DNA of 64,000 nucleotides from contig CM077668.1 in the NCBI GenBank assembly GCA_039707655.1, forward strand, positions 399,803,630-399,867,629, written 5' to 3'. This document shows positions 10,752-22,131 of the stretch, piece after piece. Position 1 is the stretch's first letter; the number at the start of each line of letters is the position of its first letter. The notes under the pieces are model-generated. The model was not told where the DNA came from. It worked only from the letters and a program-made list of their open reading frames with translations, and did not search any database. The position numbers were made by a program, and so were the translations under genes. This DNA comes from Elymus sibiricus. Its lineage: Eukaryota > Streptophyta > Magnoliopsida > Poales > Poaceae.

Positions 10752-13700
10752 GCATCCCCAAGCTTAATTCCTGCTCGTCCTCGAGTAGGTAAAAGATAAA
10801 AGAAATAATTTATGAAGTGTGAATGCTAGCATAGTGCATAAGTTTGATCAATGATAATTTCAATCACTTTTCCTAGCATCATGACAACAACTTTTTCTCA
10901 TAAAACTCATCATGATAAAGTAGCAATCAATTCACATGTTATGGTTCAAACAATGCATTCTCTTGAAACTTAACAACCCATGTTCTTAGTCACCAAACAA
11001 TTGCAATTCAACTTAATTTGAACAAAGTCTAAGTAAGAGCTCCACATACTCAATTATCATATAGTCTTCTATGATTACTAGTACTCAAAGCATATTTTTA
11101 GAACAAATGACATCCATCGAACACAAAGAAAGATAGGGGCTTAATGTTTCGCCTCCCAACTTATTTATCATAGAGATAATTGTCAACAATAATAATTCAT
11201 GATCAAATATATTTGACTGGCCATATGTGCCTGGATCTTTCCCCACCACATGATGCTTGCCAACTATAGAATAATTGAGGTTGAAATGCGAATGAATACT
11301 TATTGACTCTTGCATAAAAGTAAATGCATAAAAGTAAAAGATAGGCCCTTCGCAGAGGGAAGCAGAGGTTGTCATGCGCTTTTTATTTTTGGATGCAGAA
11401 GCGCTTAATGCAAAGGAACGCCACGCTATATTGCCCCTTGTGATAGCAACCTTTATTATGCAGTCCATCGCTTTTATTTCTTTACCATCACAAGTTCGTA
11501 CAATGCTTATTTTCCATTGCAATAAAAGATCATACATATTTTAGGAACAATTTTTATTGCTTTTTGCACCGATGACAACTTACTTGAAGGATCTTATTCA
11601 ATCCATAGGTAGATATGGTGGACACTCATCGCAAGAAACTGGGTTTAATGGTTTTTGGATGCACAAGTAGTATCTCTACTTAGTACGATTTTTTGGCTAG
11701 CAAAAGATCCTAAGCAAGCACCACATGTTGGAGGATCGATAACAATATAACTTCTATGCAAATATACACAAACATAACTCATTACGTTGTCTTCCTTGTC
11801 CAACTTCAACTAATTTGCTCAAATTTGAAAATAATTAATGGGTATTCACAATCATAAAAGATGTCCAAGATAATATATTTATATGTGAAAGTTCTCTTCC
11901 TTATACTAATCATTCATGAATTGCTTGTATGACCAATATTGTGATCGTCAAGCTTCAATATATTTCACTTTCTAACCCAAATGTGAAACTACTAGTAGAC
12001 ATGATACAAGCATATGAAGCACATATAATTTCAACTTTATGATATTTAATTCATTCAACAATTTACTCATAGGATATAATTAAAGAACAAGAGTAAATGA
12101 CAAACTACTCCAAAAAGATATAAGTGAAGACCGAATGAGTAGTTAAGTAAATACGTTGCTATGTGAGGACTCTCTCTCATTTAAAATTTCATATCTTTAT
12201 AATTTTATTCAAACAACAAACAAAAAGAAAATAAAAGGACACTCCAAGAATAGGACATAACACGTGAACAAGTAAAATTTTTGGCTAACCGATAGGTGTT
12301 GATGAAGAAAGGTGGGATGCCAACCAGGGCATCCCCAAGCTTAGTTTCCTGAGACTTCTTGGAATGTTATCTTGGGGTGCCTTGGTCATCCCCAAGCTTG
12401 AGCTCTTGTGTCTCCTTAATTCCTCTCATATCACGGTTTCCCTAAATCTTAAAAACTTCATCCACATAAAACTCAACAAGAACTCGTGAGATAAGTTAGT
12501 ATAAATGAACTCAAAATCTTAACATTCTCTACTGTAGCAATCACTAAAATTATAATTAAACATTGCATACTAAATGCCTCTGCATATTTAATACTCCTAT
12601 CCACAAATAGAAACATTAAACAAGCAACATATGCAAACAATGCAACTATTACCGAAATCTGCCAAAACAGAACATCATGTAAAGGGTGAATACAAATTCA
12701 TACTTCCCTAACTCCAAAAATGCTGAAAAATTACCACGTGACATAGAACTCATTCATGCTTACTATGTAAAAATTTCAGATTTTTATCATGTTCTGACTA
12801 TTCAGGAATATTCTGGACATAACAGAAAACTTTTTGTTTTCAAACAGCAACACATGAACTTGCAAACTGAGCATGGTAAAGGCTATAATTAGCATTTTAT
12901 TGAACTAAAATATACAAAACATGATTATTGATAACAGAAAGCAAAGAAAACTAAAATAAAATGATGGTCCAAGCAAAACAAATATCATGTGACGAACAAA
13001 AATATAGCTCCGAGTGAGGTTACCGATAGTGTTAAAGACGAAAGAGGGGATGTCTTCCGGGGCATCCCCAAGCTTAGACGCTTGAGTCTTCCTTGAATAT
13101 TACCTTGGGGTGCCTTGGGAATCCCCAAGATTAGGGCCTTTCCACTCCTTATTCCCCACATATCAATATCTCACCCAAAACTTGAAAACTTCAATCACAT
13201 AAAACTTAACGGAACTTGTGAGATAGGTTAGTATGACAAAAATAAATTATCCACTTAGGTAATGTCAAGACAAGATTCATAATTGTTATCACATAATTCC
13301 TACTGTATTATATCATTTCCACAATTTATATTACTCAATATAAGCTATGGAAACCCTAAAACAAGCAAACTATGCACCGAAAACAGAATCTGTCAAAAAC
13401 AGAACAGCATGTAGTGAGTGATTTAAAAATCATACTTATGTACCTCCAAAAATTCTTACAAATTAAGAAAACGTAAACAATTTGTAACCCAATGCTTTGT
13501 AAAAATATCAGAATTTTCTCACGCTCCAGTACAAAATAGAAATTCCAGGACTGGACGCAAAAGTTTCTGTTTTTGCACAGAATCGAATCAACAAGTATCC
13601 ACACTATCCCAAAGGCTTTACTTGGCACATTATTGAAACAAAACATATAAAACATGATTACTACAGTATATTAATCATGTGAACACAAGAAAATAGTAGG

Positions 13701-13776
13701 TATAAATATTGGGTTGTCTCCCAAGAAGCGCTTTTCTTTAATGCCTTTTAGCTAGGCATGATGATTTCAATGATGC

Positions 13777-14565
13777 TCACATAAAAGTAATATAGAATTG
13801 AAACACAAAGAGAGCATCATGAAGCATATGACTAGCACATTTAAGCCTAACCCACTTCCTATTCATAGGGATTTTGGGAGCAAATAGTTTATGGGAGTAA
13901 GAATCAACTAGCATAGGAAGGCAAAATAAGCATAACTTCAAAACTTTCAACACATAGAGAGGGAACTTGATATTATTGCAATATGTAAAAGCATATGATC
14001 CTCTCTCATAATAATTTTCAGTAGTATCATGAATGAATTCAACAATATAGCTATAACATAAAGCATTCTTTTCATGATCTACTAGCATAGAATTTTTATT
14101 ACTCCCCACACAAGCAATTTTCTTCTCATTCATAATAGTGGGAGCAAATTCAATGAAATAACTATCATGTGATACTTGATTGGCATAATCCAATTGAAAA
14201 TTAAAATCATGATGGCAAGTTTCATAGTTATCATTATTCTTTATAGCATACATGTCATCACAATAATCATCATAGATAGGAGGCATGCTTTCATCGTAAT
14301 AAATTTTCTCATCAAAACTTGGGGGAGTAAAAATATCATCTTCATCAAACATAGCATCCCCAAGCTTATGGATTTGCATATCATTAGCATCATGGATATT
14401 CAAGGAATTCATACTAGCAACATTGTAATCATGCTCATCATTCAAAGATTGTATGCCAAACATTTTATTGAATTCTTCTTCTATCAATTGAGCACAATTT
14501 TCCGCTCCATCATTTTCCAGAAAAACATTATAAAGAAGAATAATATGAGGCAACCTCAATTCCAT
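13777..14565 (-). CDS. Family 2 'YYERG' ORF, copy 2 (full length)
   Basis: 262 codons from MELRLPHI (14565) to the stop at 13777. Visible parts: an N-terminal segment shared with copy 1 (CAQLIEEEFNKMF), an acidic middle (MFDEDDIFTPPSFDEK, then YDDYCDDMY), YYERGSYAFTYCNN, and a basic/hydrophobic C-terminus (MNRKWVRLKCASHMLHDA). The motif HKLGDAMF is encoded by a copy of the element's own polypurine-like sequence (14355-14367). It lacks the 37-codon SGLGEV-containing stretch of copy 1, with the join at YDDY. It lies in the gag position but shows no zinc knuckle or known domain. Function unknown. Confidence 0.65.
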   Translation of the reverse strand: MELRLPHIILLYNVFLENDGAENCAQLIEEEFNKMFGIQSLNDEHDYNVASMNSLNIHDANDMQIHKLGDAMFDEDDIFTPPSFDEKIYYDESMPPIYDDYCDDMYAIKNNDNYETCHHDFNFQLDYANQVSHDSYFIEFAPTIMNEKKIACVGSNKNSMLVDHEKNALCYSYIVEFIHDTTENYYERGSYAFTYCNNIKFPLYVLKVLKLCLFCLPMLVDSYSHKLFAPKIPMNRKWVRLKCASHMLHDALFVFQFYITFM

Positions 14566-14667
14566 TTTTTTTTGTAGTTTTATTTTTATAAAACCAAACT
14601 AGTGATAAAACAAGAAAATAAAATATTCAATTGCAATATCTAAAGATATACCTTCAAGCACTCACCT

Positions 14668-14684
14668 CCCCGGCAACGGCGCCA
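14668..14684 (-). promoter_or_regulatory. Primer binding site, family 2 interior copy 2
   Basis: The minus strand reads TGGCGCCGTTGCCGGGG, matching the complement of the plant tRNA-Asp 3' end, 10 nt from the LTR end at 14695. Confidence 0.8.
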
Positions 14685-14694
14685 GAAAAGAGCT

Positions 14695-15530
14695 TGATGT
14701 CTACTACACAACTTTATTCTTGTAGACTCGTGTTGGGCCTCCAAGCGCAGAGTTTTGTAGGACAGTAGCAATTTTCCCTCAAGTGGATGACCTAAGGTTT
14801 ATCAATCCATGAGAGGCGTAGGATGAAGATGGTCTCTCTCAAACAACCCTGCAATCAAATACAAGAAATCTCTCGTGTCCCCAACACACCCAATACAATG
14901 GTAAATTGTATAGGTGCACTAGTTCGGCGAAGAGATGGTGATACAAGTGTAGTATGGATAGTAGATATAGGTTTTTGTAATCTGAAAATAAAAAAACAGC
15001 AAGGTAGCAAGTAACAAAAGTGAGCACAAACGGTATTGCAATGCTTGAAAACAAGGCCTAGGGTTCATACTTTCAATAGTGCAATCTCTCAACAATGCTA
15101 ACATAATTGGATCATATAACAATCCCTCAACGTGCGATAAAGAATCACTCCAAAGTTCCTATTCGCGTAGAACATAAGATAGAAATTGTTGTACGGTACG
15201 AAACCACCTCAAAGTTATTCTTTCCGATCAATCTATTGAGCCATCCCTATAAGTGTCACGAACAGCCCTAGAGTTCGAACTAAAATAACACCATATGATA
15301 CACATCAACCAACTCTAATGTCACCTAGATACTTCAGATTCATAATATTCAATCCAACACAAACAACTTCAAAGAGTGCAACAAAGATTTCTACCGGCGA
15401 AAGTAGGATGAAAATGTGCATCAACCCCTATGCATAGATTACCCCAATGTCACCTCGGGAATCCACGAGTTGAGTGCCAAAACATACATCAAGTGAATCA
15501 ATATAATACCCCATTGTCACGACGGGTATT
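14695..15530 (-). repeat. Family 2 LTR copy 3, first part
   Basis: It matches 9072-9960 of LTR copy 2 apart from a deletion of roughly 70 bp near 15330. It is interrupted at 15530 by element B and resumes at 22132. Confidence 0.85.
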
Positions 15531-17093
15531 TGATACGTCTCCAACGTATCTATAATTTTTTATTGTTCCATGTTGTTATATTATCAATCTTGGATGTTTT
15601 TATAATCATTTAAAGCAATTATATATCATTTTTGGAGACTAACCTATTAACCTAGTGCCCAGTGCCAGTTGCTATTTTCTGCCCTGTTTTTGTTTTACAG
15701 AAAATCAATACCAAACGAAGTCAAAATGCCACGAAACTTTTTGGAGATTTTTTATTGGACAAGATAAATACTAGAAGCTTCGGGAGAGGGCCAGAAGATA
15801 AAGGAGTGGGCCACGAGGCAACAGGGCGCGCCCCAGGGTGGGTGGCGCGCCCTGGTACCTTGTGGGGCCTACCTAGCTCCGTTTGACCTAATTCTTCCAC
15901 TATAAACTCAGAAAAAATCAGAAACACTCGGGGGAGTCCACGAAATACTTTTTCCGCCGCCGCAAGTTTCTGTTCCAGAGAGATCACATCTGGGGTCCTT
16001 CTCCGGTGATCTTCCGGAGGGGGGATCGATCACGGAGGGAGTTCTACATCAACCTTGCTGCCCTTCCGATGATGCGTGAGTAGTTTACCACAGACCTTTG
16101 GGTCCATAGGCAGTAGCTAGATGGCTTCTTCTCTCTTTTTGATCTTCAATACAATGTTCTCCTCGATGTTCTTGGAGTTCTATCCGATGTAATCACTTTT
16201 TGCGGTGTGTTTGTTGGGATCCGATGAATTGTGAGTTTATGATCAGATTATCCATGAAATTATTTGAGTCTTTGCTGCACTCTTTTATGCATGATTATTA
16301 TAGCCTCGTATTTCTTCTCTGATCTATTGATTTGGTTTGGCCAACTAGATTTATTTATCTTGCCATGGAAAGAGGTGCTTTGTAGTGGGTTCGATCTTGC
16401 GGTGCTCAATCCCAGTGACAGAAAGGGACATGATACGTATGTATCATTGCTACTAAGGGTAAAAAGATGGGGTTTATTCATACGTGAGTTTATCTTGTCT
16501 ACATCATGTCATCGTTCTTAAGGCATTACTCCGTTCTTATGAACTTAATACACTAGATGAATGCTGGATAGCGGTCGATGTGTGGAGTAATAGTAGTAGA
16601 TGCAGGCAGGAGTCGGTCTACTTATTTTGTACGTGATGCCTATATACATGATCATTGCCTTGGATATCGTCATGATTATTTGCTTTTCTATCAATTGCCC
16701 AACAGTAATTTGTCTACCCACCGTATGCTATTTTCTCGAGAGAAGCCTCTAGTGAAACCTATGGCCCCCGGGTCTATCTAAATCATATTACTAAAACCCT
16801 AAAAATATTGCTGCCATTTTCTTTTATTTATTTTATTTTGTATTTTTGTTTCAATCTATCTATCTATCACATACAATTTAATCTTGTAATTAACCGCCGA
16901 GGGATTGACAACCCCTCGTTTGCGTTGGGTGCAAGGATTTGTTGTTTGAGTGCATGTGCTGCTAACGAGGTGTTGTGTGATTCTCCTACTGGTTCGATAA
17001 CCTTGGTTTCATAACTGAGGGAAATACTTATCTCTACTGTGGTGCATCATCCCTTCATCTTCGGGGAAATACCAACGCAAGCTACAAGTAGCA
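15531..17093 (+). repeat. 5' LTR of element B
   Basis: It starts TGATACGTCTCCAACGTATC, whose ends fold as GATACGT/ACGTATC, and ends ...CAAGTAGCA. The same sequence with scattered substitutions forms the 3' LTR. Confidence 0.92.
15901..15906 (+). promoter_or_regulatory. Candidate TATA box in the element B 5' LTR
   Basis: TATAAA follows a GC-rich stretch, about 370 bp into the LTR. The 3' LTR has TATAAAT at the same place (20939-20945). The transcription start itself cannot be seen. Confidence 0.45.
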
Positions 17094-17104
17094 GGAAGAA
17101 TTTC

Positions 17105-17121
17105 TAGCGCCGTTGCCGGGA
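17105..17121 (+). promoter_or_regulatory. Primer binding site of element B (tRNA-Asp type)
   Basis: TAGCGCCGTTGCCGGGA lies 11 nt after the LTR end and differs from the tRNA-Asp complement by G to A at its second base. Confidence 0.75.
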
Positions 17122-17304
17122 AGACATCATCAACATCTATCAAGTACCTTTGCATAAACTCTCATCTCCTTGCATTTACTTTATTTGCCATTTACCTCTC
17201 GTTTTCATCTCCCCCACTTCTAAAACGTTTTTTCAAAAATACAAAAATATTTTTCGTTTGCCTTTTTCTTGTTTTGCTTATTCGTTTGCTTGAAACTTGT
17301 TATC

Positions 17305-18006
17305 ATGAGTGACTTTGGCATGGCGGAAACCGATGATGGTAAAATTCCTAAAAAGGGAAGTTCTACCAATCTTGATGCTAAAACTTTTATGTTGGGACAT
17401 GGTAATGTTATAGGAAAAAGTGTCATCCAAGAATTCTCTAATTGCATTGGGACCTTGGCTTTTGATGATGCACCTATACTTAAGGAAACCAATAATTATG
17501 CCGATGCTATTTCCGCACTTGTTCTAAAACTTGAAAGAAGATTTGTTCACACCCATCCTAGTTTGCAAAGATTTTTTTATGAGTTACCGGTTATAAAAGA
17601 TCCTAGAGCTAAGAAAATAGCTACCCTTGTTCTCATGAATGAATTTGATCATATAGTGCGAGAAGCTAGGGAAATTTTTGAGTTTTTATGGTATGACCGT
17701 GAAAAACCAGTAATAGATGAGATCCTTTATAATAATGATTACTTGTTGAGGTATTTGTTCCGCAATGACCACATCTTTGATGGGAATATTAAAAAAGAAA
17801 TTCCTCCTTTGAATACAATCCAACAAGTTTTCAATAGCGTTAATAAACAATACTCTTGGATTGTAGCCGGTAATCAAGAGGGATTTAAAGATGGACAACT
17901 TGCTAATGCTAAAATTTCTATGGATGATGTGTTTCATATTACCTTTGAAAACCCCTTTGATGAAAATGCATCTTTGGATAAGAAGAAGAAAGATGACAAC
18001 ACTTGA
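17305..18006 (+). CDS. Orphan 'MSDFGMAE' ORF of element B (unknown function)
   Basis: A 233-codon ORF sits in the gag position about 210 nt after the 5' LTR. The frame is open 12 codons further upstream, but the ATG at 17305 was chosen because similarity to the element C copy begins there (MSDFGMAETDDGK). B and C differ at roughly 28 of 233 residues by eye, yet neither has a stop or an indel. The protein is mixed charged and looks soluble: an N-terminal GMAETDDGK, a central region with LERRF and KDPRAKKIATLVLMNEFDHI, and a Lys/Asp C-terminus (DKKKKDDNT). No zinc knuckle, protease motif, signal peptide or membrane segment is seen. It could be a divergent Gag-like or RNA-binding protein, but nothing in the sequence proves this. 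Confidence 0.75.
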   Translation: MSDFGMAETDDGKIPKKGSSTNLDAKTFMLGHGNVIGKSVIQEFSNCIGTLAFDDAPILKETNNYADAISALVLKLERRFVHTHPSLQRFFYELPVIKDPRAKKIATLVLMNEFDHIVREAREIFEFLWYDREKPVIDEILYNNDYLLRYLFRNDHIFDGNIKKEIPPLNTIQQVFNSVNKQYSWIVAGNQEGFKDGQLANAKISMDDVFHITFENPFDENASLDKKKKDDNT

Positions 18007-18939
18007 AATTATGCATTATGCCTAGCTAGGGGCATGAAACAATATCACTTGTTGGGAGGCAACCCAATGAATAAAATAATTTTTTTCTGTTATTGTGTGT
18101 TTTCACTGTCATGCTACTGGTATGATTGTGTTTTTGTGTTTTTAATTAGTGTTTGTGCCAAGTAAAGCCTTTAGGATGATTTGGAAGATAATATAATTGA
18201 TGCTGTTTGAAAACAGAAAGTTTTGCGTCCAGTTCTGGAATTTTGGTTTTTCTCTGGAACGTCAGAACCTTCTGAATTTTTTACACAATATTTATATATG
18301 AATTTCCCACGTGGTCCTAATTTTTCAGAATTTTTGGAGTTACAGAAGTATGACCATAATTCAGATTGCTACAGACTGTTCTGTTTTTGGCAGATTCTGT
18401 TTTTGATGCACTACTTGCTTGTTTTGATGAATCTATAGATTGTATCAGGGGGTATAAGCCATGGTGAAGTTAGAGTACAGTAGGTATAATGCAAAAATAA
18501 AATATTAATGGGTTTGCAACAGTACTTATAGTAGTGATTTATTTTGTTATACTAACGGATCTCACGAAGGTTTTGTTGAGTTTTGTGTGATTGAAGTTTT
18601 CAAGTTTTGGGTGAGATCACGATGGATGAAGGAATAAGGAGTAGTAAAAGCCTAAGATTGGGGATGCCCGAGGCACCCCATGGTAATATTCAAGGAAGAC
18701 TCAAGCGTCTAAACTTGGGGATGCCCCGGAAGGCATCCCCTCTTTCTTCTACCAACCATCGGTAATTTTACTTGGAGCTATATTTTTATTCGTCACATGA
18801 TATGAGTTTTGCTTGGAGCGTCTTGTATTATATGAGTCTTTGCTTTGTTTGCTTTTTAGTTTGTCACAATCATATTTGCTGAACACACCTAACTTGAGAG
18901 AGCCACACGTTTATCATCACTTGTTAGAATACTCTATGT

Positions 18940-19252
18940 GTTTCACTTAAATTTTTTGAGCTAGGCAGTTGCTCTAGTGCTTCACTTAAATCTTTTTGAG
19001 CACGGTGGTGGCTATATTTTGAAGAAATAAACTCTCATGCTTCACTTATATTATTTTGAGAGTTGATTAAAATTTTGAAGAAATGAAATCTCATGCTTCA
19101 CTTATATCATTTTGAGAATTGACAAGATTAAAATTTTGAAGAAATGAATTCTCATGCTTCACTTATATTATTTTGAGAATTGATAAGATTGAAATTTTGA
19201 AGAAATATTTGCACTCTCATGCTTCACTTAAATATTTTTGAGAGTTGATGAT
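18940..19252 (+). repeat. Minisatellite of about 60-bp units in element B
   Basis: About four good units plus two degenerate ones, each containing CTCATGCTTCACTTATATT, then TTTTGAGA and ATTTTGAAGAAAT. The equivalent region of element C (about 49811-50010) has about two good units, so copy number varies within the family. Confidence 0.85.
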
Positions 19253-20153
19253 AGTAACGGTAATTTGCACAAGATATGAAGTTGGTCCCAAAGTGATGAA
19301 TATTCAAGAGGGATATAATAAAAACTTTCATATAGATCATTGGATATGATAAGTGTGATTCCTTGCAATAGTTTTGCGATATGGAAATGATAATATGTGA
19401 GTCATGTTAGTGAGTAATTGTGATTTAGTAAGAATATTAGTGTTAAGGTTTGTGATTCCCTATGCATGCACGTTAAGTCAATAGTTATGCAATGAAATTA
19501 TATCCTACTTATGGTGCATTATTCGGTGTTAGTTGTGTTCAATGCATGTTTATGACCGTTTTTGTTTTTTGGTTGGTTGCTTCTCAATCTATTTGCTAGC
19601 CTTCATTTGTACTAAGCGGAAATACTGCTTGTGCATCCAAACTCCTTAAACCCAAGTTGTGCCAAATGAGTCCACTATGTCTACCTATATGCGGTATTTC
19701 AATGCCGTTCCAAGTAAATTTGCGTGTGCCAACTCTAATTTTCAAAATAATTTTCCGTTTTGTGTGCCCGTACCGCTCATGAAGCGGCAGGGGGTGGCCA
19801 TTATTTTCCATGCTAGGTGTGTTATTCTCACGATGAGTGTTTATTCACTTGTCATTGCACGAGAGAATGGTTGGTAATAGGGATGCCCAGTCCCACATGA
19901 AATCAAAATTAATAACAACAAAATTCCTTGGAAAGTGTTGGTATGTAGGGCACCCGTGGATACGGCTACCCATGGATTGTGAAAGAATGGTGGAAAGGAA
20001 ATAAACTTTACTTTCTGTTTGGGAACCACCTATGATGTGTCTAGCATGGAAAATATTGGGAATTCTCAGTCATTTTTGTTGACAGGAAAAGCATGCCTCT
20101 CAAATTTTTTATCTCTTTAATTTCAGCTTTGAGCTCTGGCACATTAGCAAATC

Positions 20154-20180
20154 TCTGCTTCCCTCTGCGAAGGGCCTATC
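20154..20180 (+). other. Conserved internal block with CTTCCCTCTGCGAAGGGCC
   Basis: The same block, in the orientation matching each element, occurs at 5608, 11344, 36009 and 48879. Those elements have different LTRs or ORFs. It contains the small inverted repeat CCCT/AGGG. Confidence 0.7.
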
Positions 20181-20550
20181 TATTTACTTTTATGCAATTT
20201 TTATTTTTCTGAGTCTCCATCTTCTCTTACAAAAGCACCAACTAGAGAGCACTATTGGCATACTTGTGCATTGTGTGTAGCTAATATTTGAGTGTATTTC
20301 ATGAATGGATCAATGATTGAGCATAATGGGCTAGGGATAACTTTCTTTAGCGTTGATATTTTGAAAGACATGGTTGCTTGTTAGCATGCTTGAGTATTTA
20401 TATGTTCATGTCAAATTATAGACTATTGCTTTGAATCATTCAAGTCCAATGTCCATGCTACAAAAGAAAAGAATATGTGATGAATATGTTAGGCAGCATT
20501 CCACATCAAAAATTCTATTTTTATCATTTACCTACTCGAGGACGAGCAAG

Positions 20551-20568
20551 AATTAAGCTTGGGGATGC
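20551..20568 (+). promoter_or_regulatory. Polypurine tract of element B
   Basis: AATTAAGCTTGGGGATGC lies directly before the 3' LTR at 20569. The same motif abuts the 3' LTRs of C (48487-48500) and of family 2 (5003, 10753). Confidence 0.75.
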
Positions 20569-22131
20569 TGATACGTCTCCAACGTATCTATAATTTTTGA
20601 TTGTTCCATGCTGTTATATTATCAATCTTGGATGTTTTTATAATCATTTACAACAATTATATATCATTTTTGGAGACTAACCTATTAACCTAGTGCCCAG
20701 TACCAGTTGCTGTTTTCTTCCCTGTTTTTGTTTTACAGAAAATCAATATCAAACGAAGTCCAAATGCCACGAAACTTTTTGGAGATTTTTTATTGGACAA
20801 GATAAATACTAGAAGCTTCGGGAGAGGGCCAGAAGATGAAGGAGTGGGCCACGAGGCACCAGGGCGCGCCCCAGGGGGGGTGGCACGCCTTGGTACCTCG
20901 TGAGGCCCACCCAGCTCTGTTTGACCTAATTCTTCCACTATAAATTCAGAAAAAAATCAGAAACCCTCAGGGGAGTCCATGAAATACTTTTTCCGCCGCC
21001 GCAAGTTTCTGTTCCAGAGAGATCCCATCTGGGGTCCTTCTCCGGTGATCTGTCGGAGGGGGGATCGATCACGGAGGGGTTCTACATCAACCTTGCTGCC
21101 CTTCCGATGATGCGTGAGTAGTTTACCATAGACCTTCGGGTCCATAGGCAGTAGCTAGATGGCTTCTTCTCTCTTTTTGATCTTCAATACAATGTTCTCG
21201 TCGATGTTCTTGGAGTTCTATCCGATGTAATCACTTTTTGCGGTGTGTTTGTTGGGATCCGATGAATTGTGAGTTTATGATCAGATTATCCATGAAATTA
21301 TTTGAGTCTTTGCTGCACTCTTTTATGCATGATTATTATAACCTCGTATTTCTTCTCCAATCTATTGATTTGGTTTGGCCAACTAGATTGATTTATCTTG
21401 CCATGGGAAGAGGTGCTTTGTAGTGGGTTCGATCTTGCGGTGCTCAATCCCAGTGACAGAAAGGGACATGACACGTATGTATCGTTGCTACTAAGGGTAA
21501 AAATACGGGGTTTATTCATACGTGAGTTTATCTTGTCTACATCATGTCATCATTCTTAAGGCATTACTCCGTTCTTATGGACTTAATACACTAGATGCAT
21601 GCTGGATAGCGGTCGATGTGTGGAGTAATAGTAGTAGATGCAGGCAGGAGTCGGTCTACTTATTTTGGACGTGATGCCTATATACATGATCATTGCCTTG
21701 GATATCGTCATGATTATTTGCTTTTCTATCAATTGCCCAACAGTAATTTGTTTACCCACAGTATGCTATTTTCTCGAGAGAAGCCTCTAGTGAAACCTAT
21801 GGCCCCCGGGTCTATCTAAATCATATTACTAAAACACTAAAAATATTGCTGCCATTTTCTTTTATTTATTTTATTTTGTATTTTTGTTTCAATCTATCTA
21901 TCTATCACATACAATTTAATCTTGCAATTAACCACCGAGGGATTGACAACCCCTCGTTTGCGTTGGGTGCAAGGATTTGTTGTTTGTGTTCAGGTGCTGC
22001 TAACGAGGTGTTGTGTGATTCTCCTACTGGTTCGATAACCTTGGTTTCATAACTGAGGGAAATACTTATCTCTACTGTGCTGCATCATCCCTTCCTCTTC
22101 GGGGAAATACTAACCCAAGCTACAAGTAGCA
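20569..22131 (+). repeat. 3' LTR of element B
   Basis: 1563 bp, identical in length to the 5' LTR, with scattered substitutions. It is followed by the target duplication GTATT at 22132-22136. Confidence 0.92.

Larger units (their letters stand above)
10752..14694 (-). other. Family 2 interior, copy 2
   Basis: It has the same order as copy 1: polypurine tract 10753-10765, conserved block 11344-11363, repeated polypurine-like motifs at 12330, 12387 and 13063, post-ORF motif near 13713, ORF 13777-14565 and intact primer site about 14668-14684. Outside the ORF it is AT-rich, with no coding motif recognised. Confidence 0.75.
15531..22131 (+). mobile_element. Element B: complete non-autonomous LTR retrotransposon
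   Basis: This 6601-bp element has LTRs of identical length (15531-17093 and 20569-22131, 1563 bp each), a tRNA-Asp primer site, a polypurine tract and one ORF. It is flanked by the perfect target duplication GTATT (15526-15530 and 22132-22136) inside a family 2 LTR. The 3.5-kb interior holds no protease, reverse transcriptase or integrase motif, so it must depend on another element for movement. The intact duplication and similar LTRs suggest a fairly recent insertion, later than formation of the family 2 array. Confidence 0.92.

Noticed and set aside
8251..14565. Treating the family 2 ORFs as host genes
   Set aside because: They lie between LTRs just after primer sites, occur in several copies, and show decay in two of the three.
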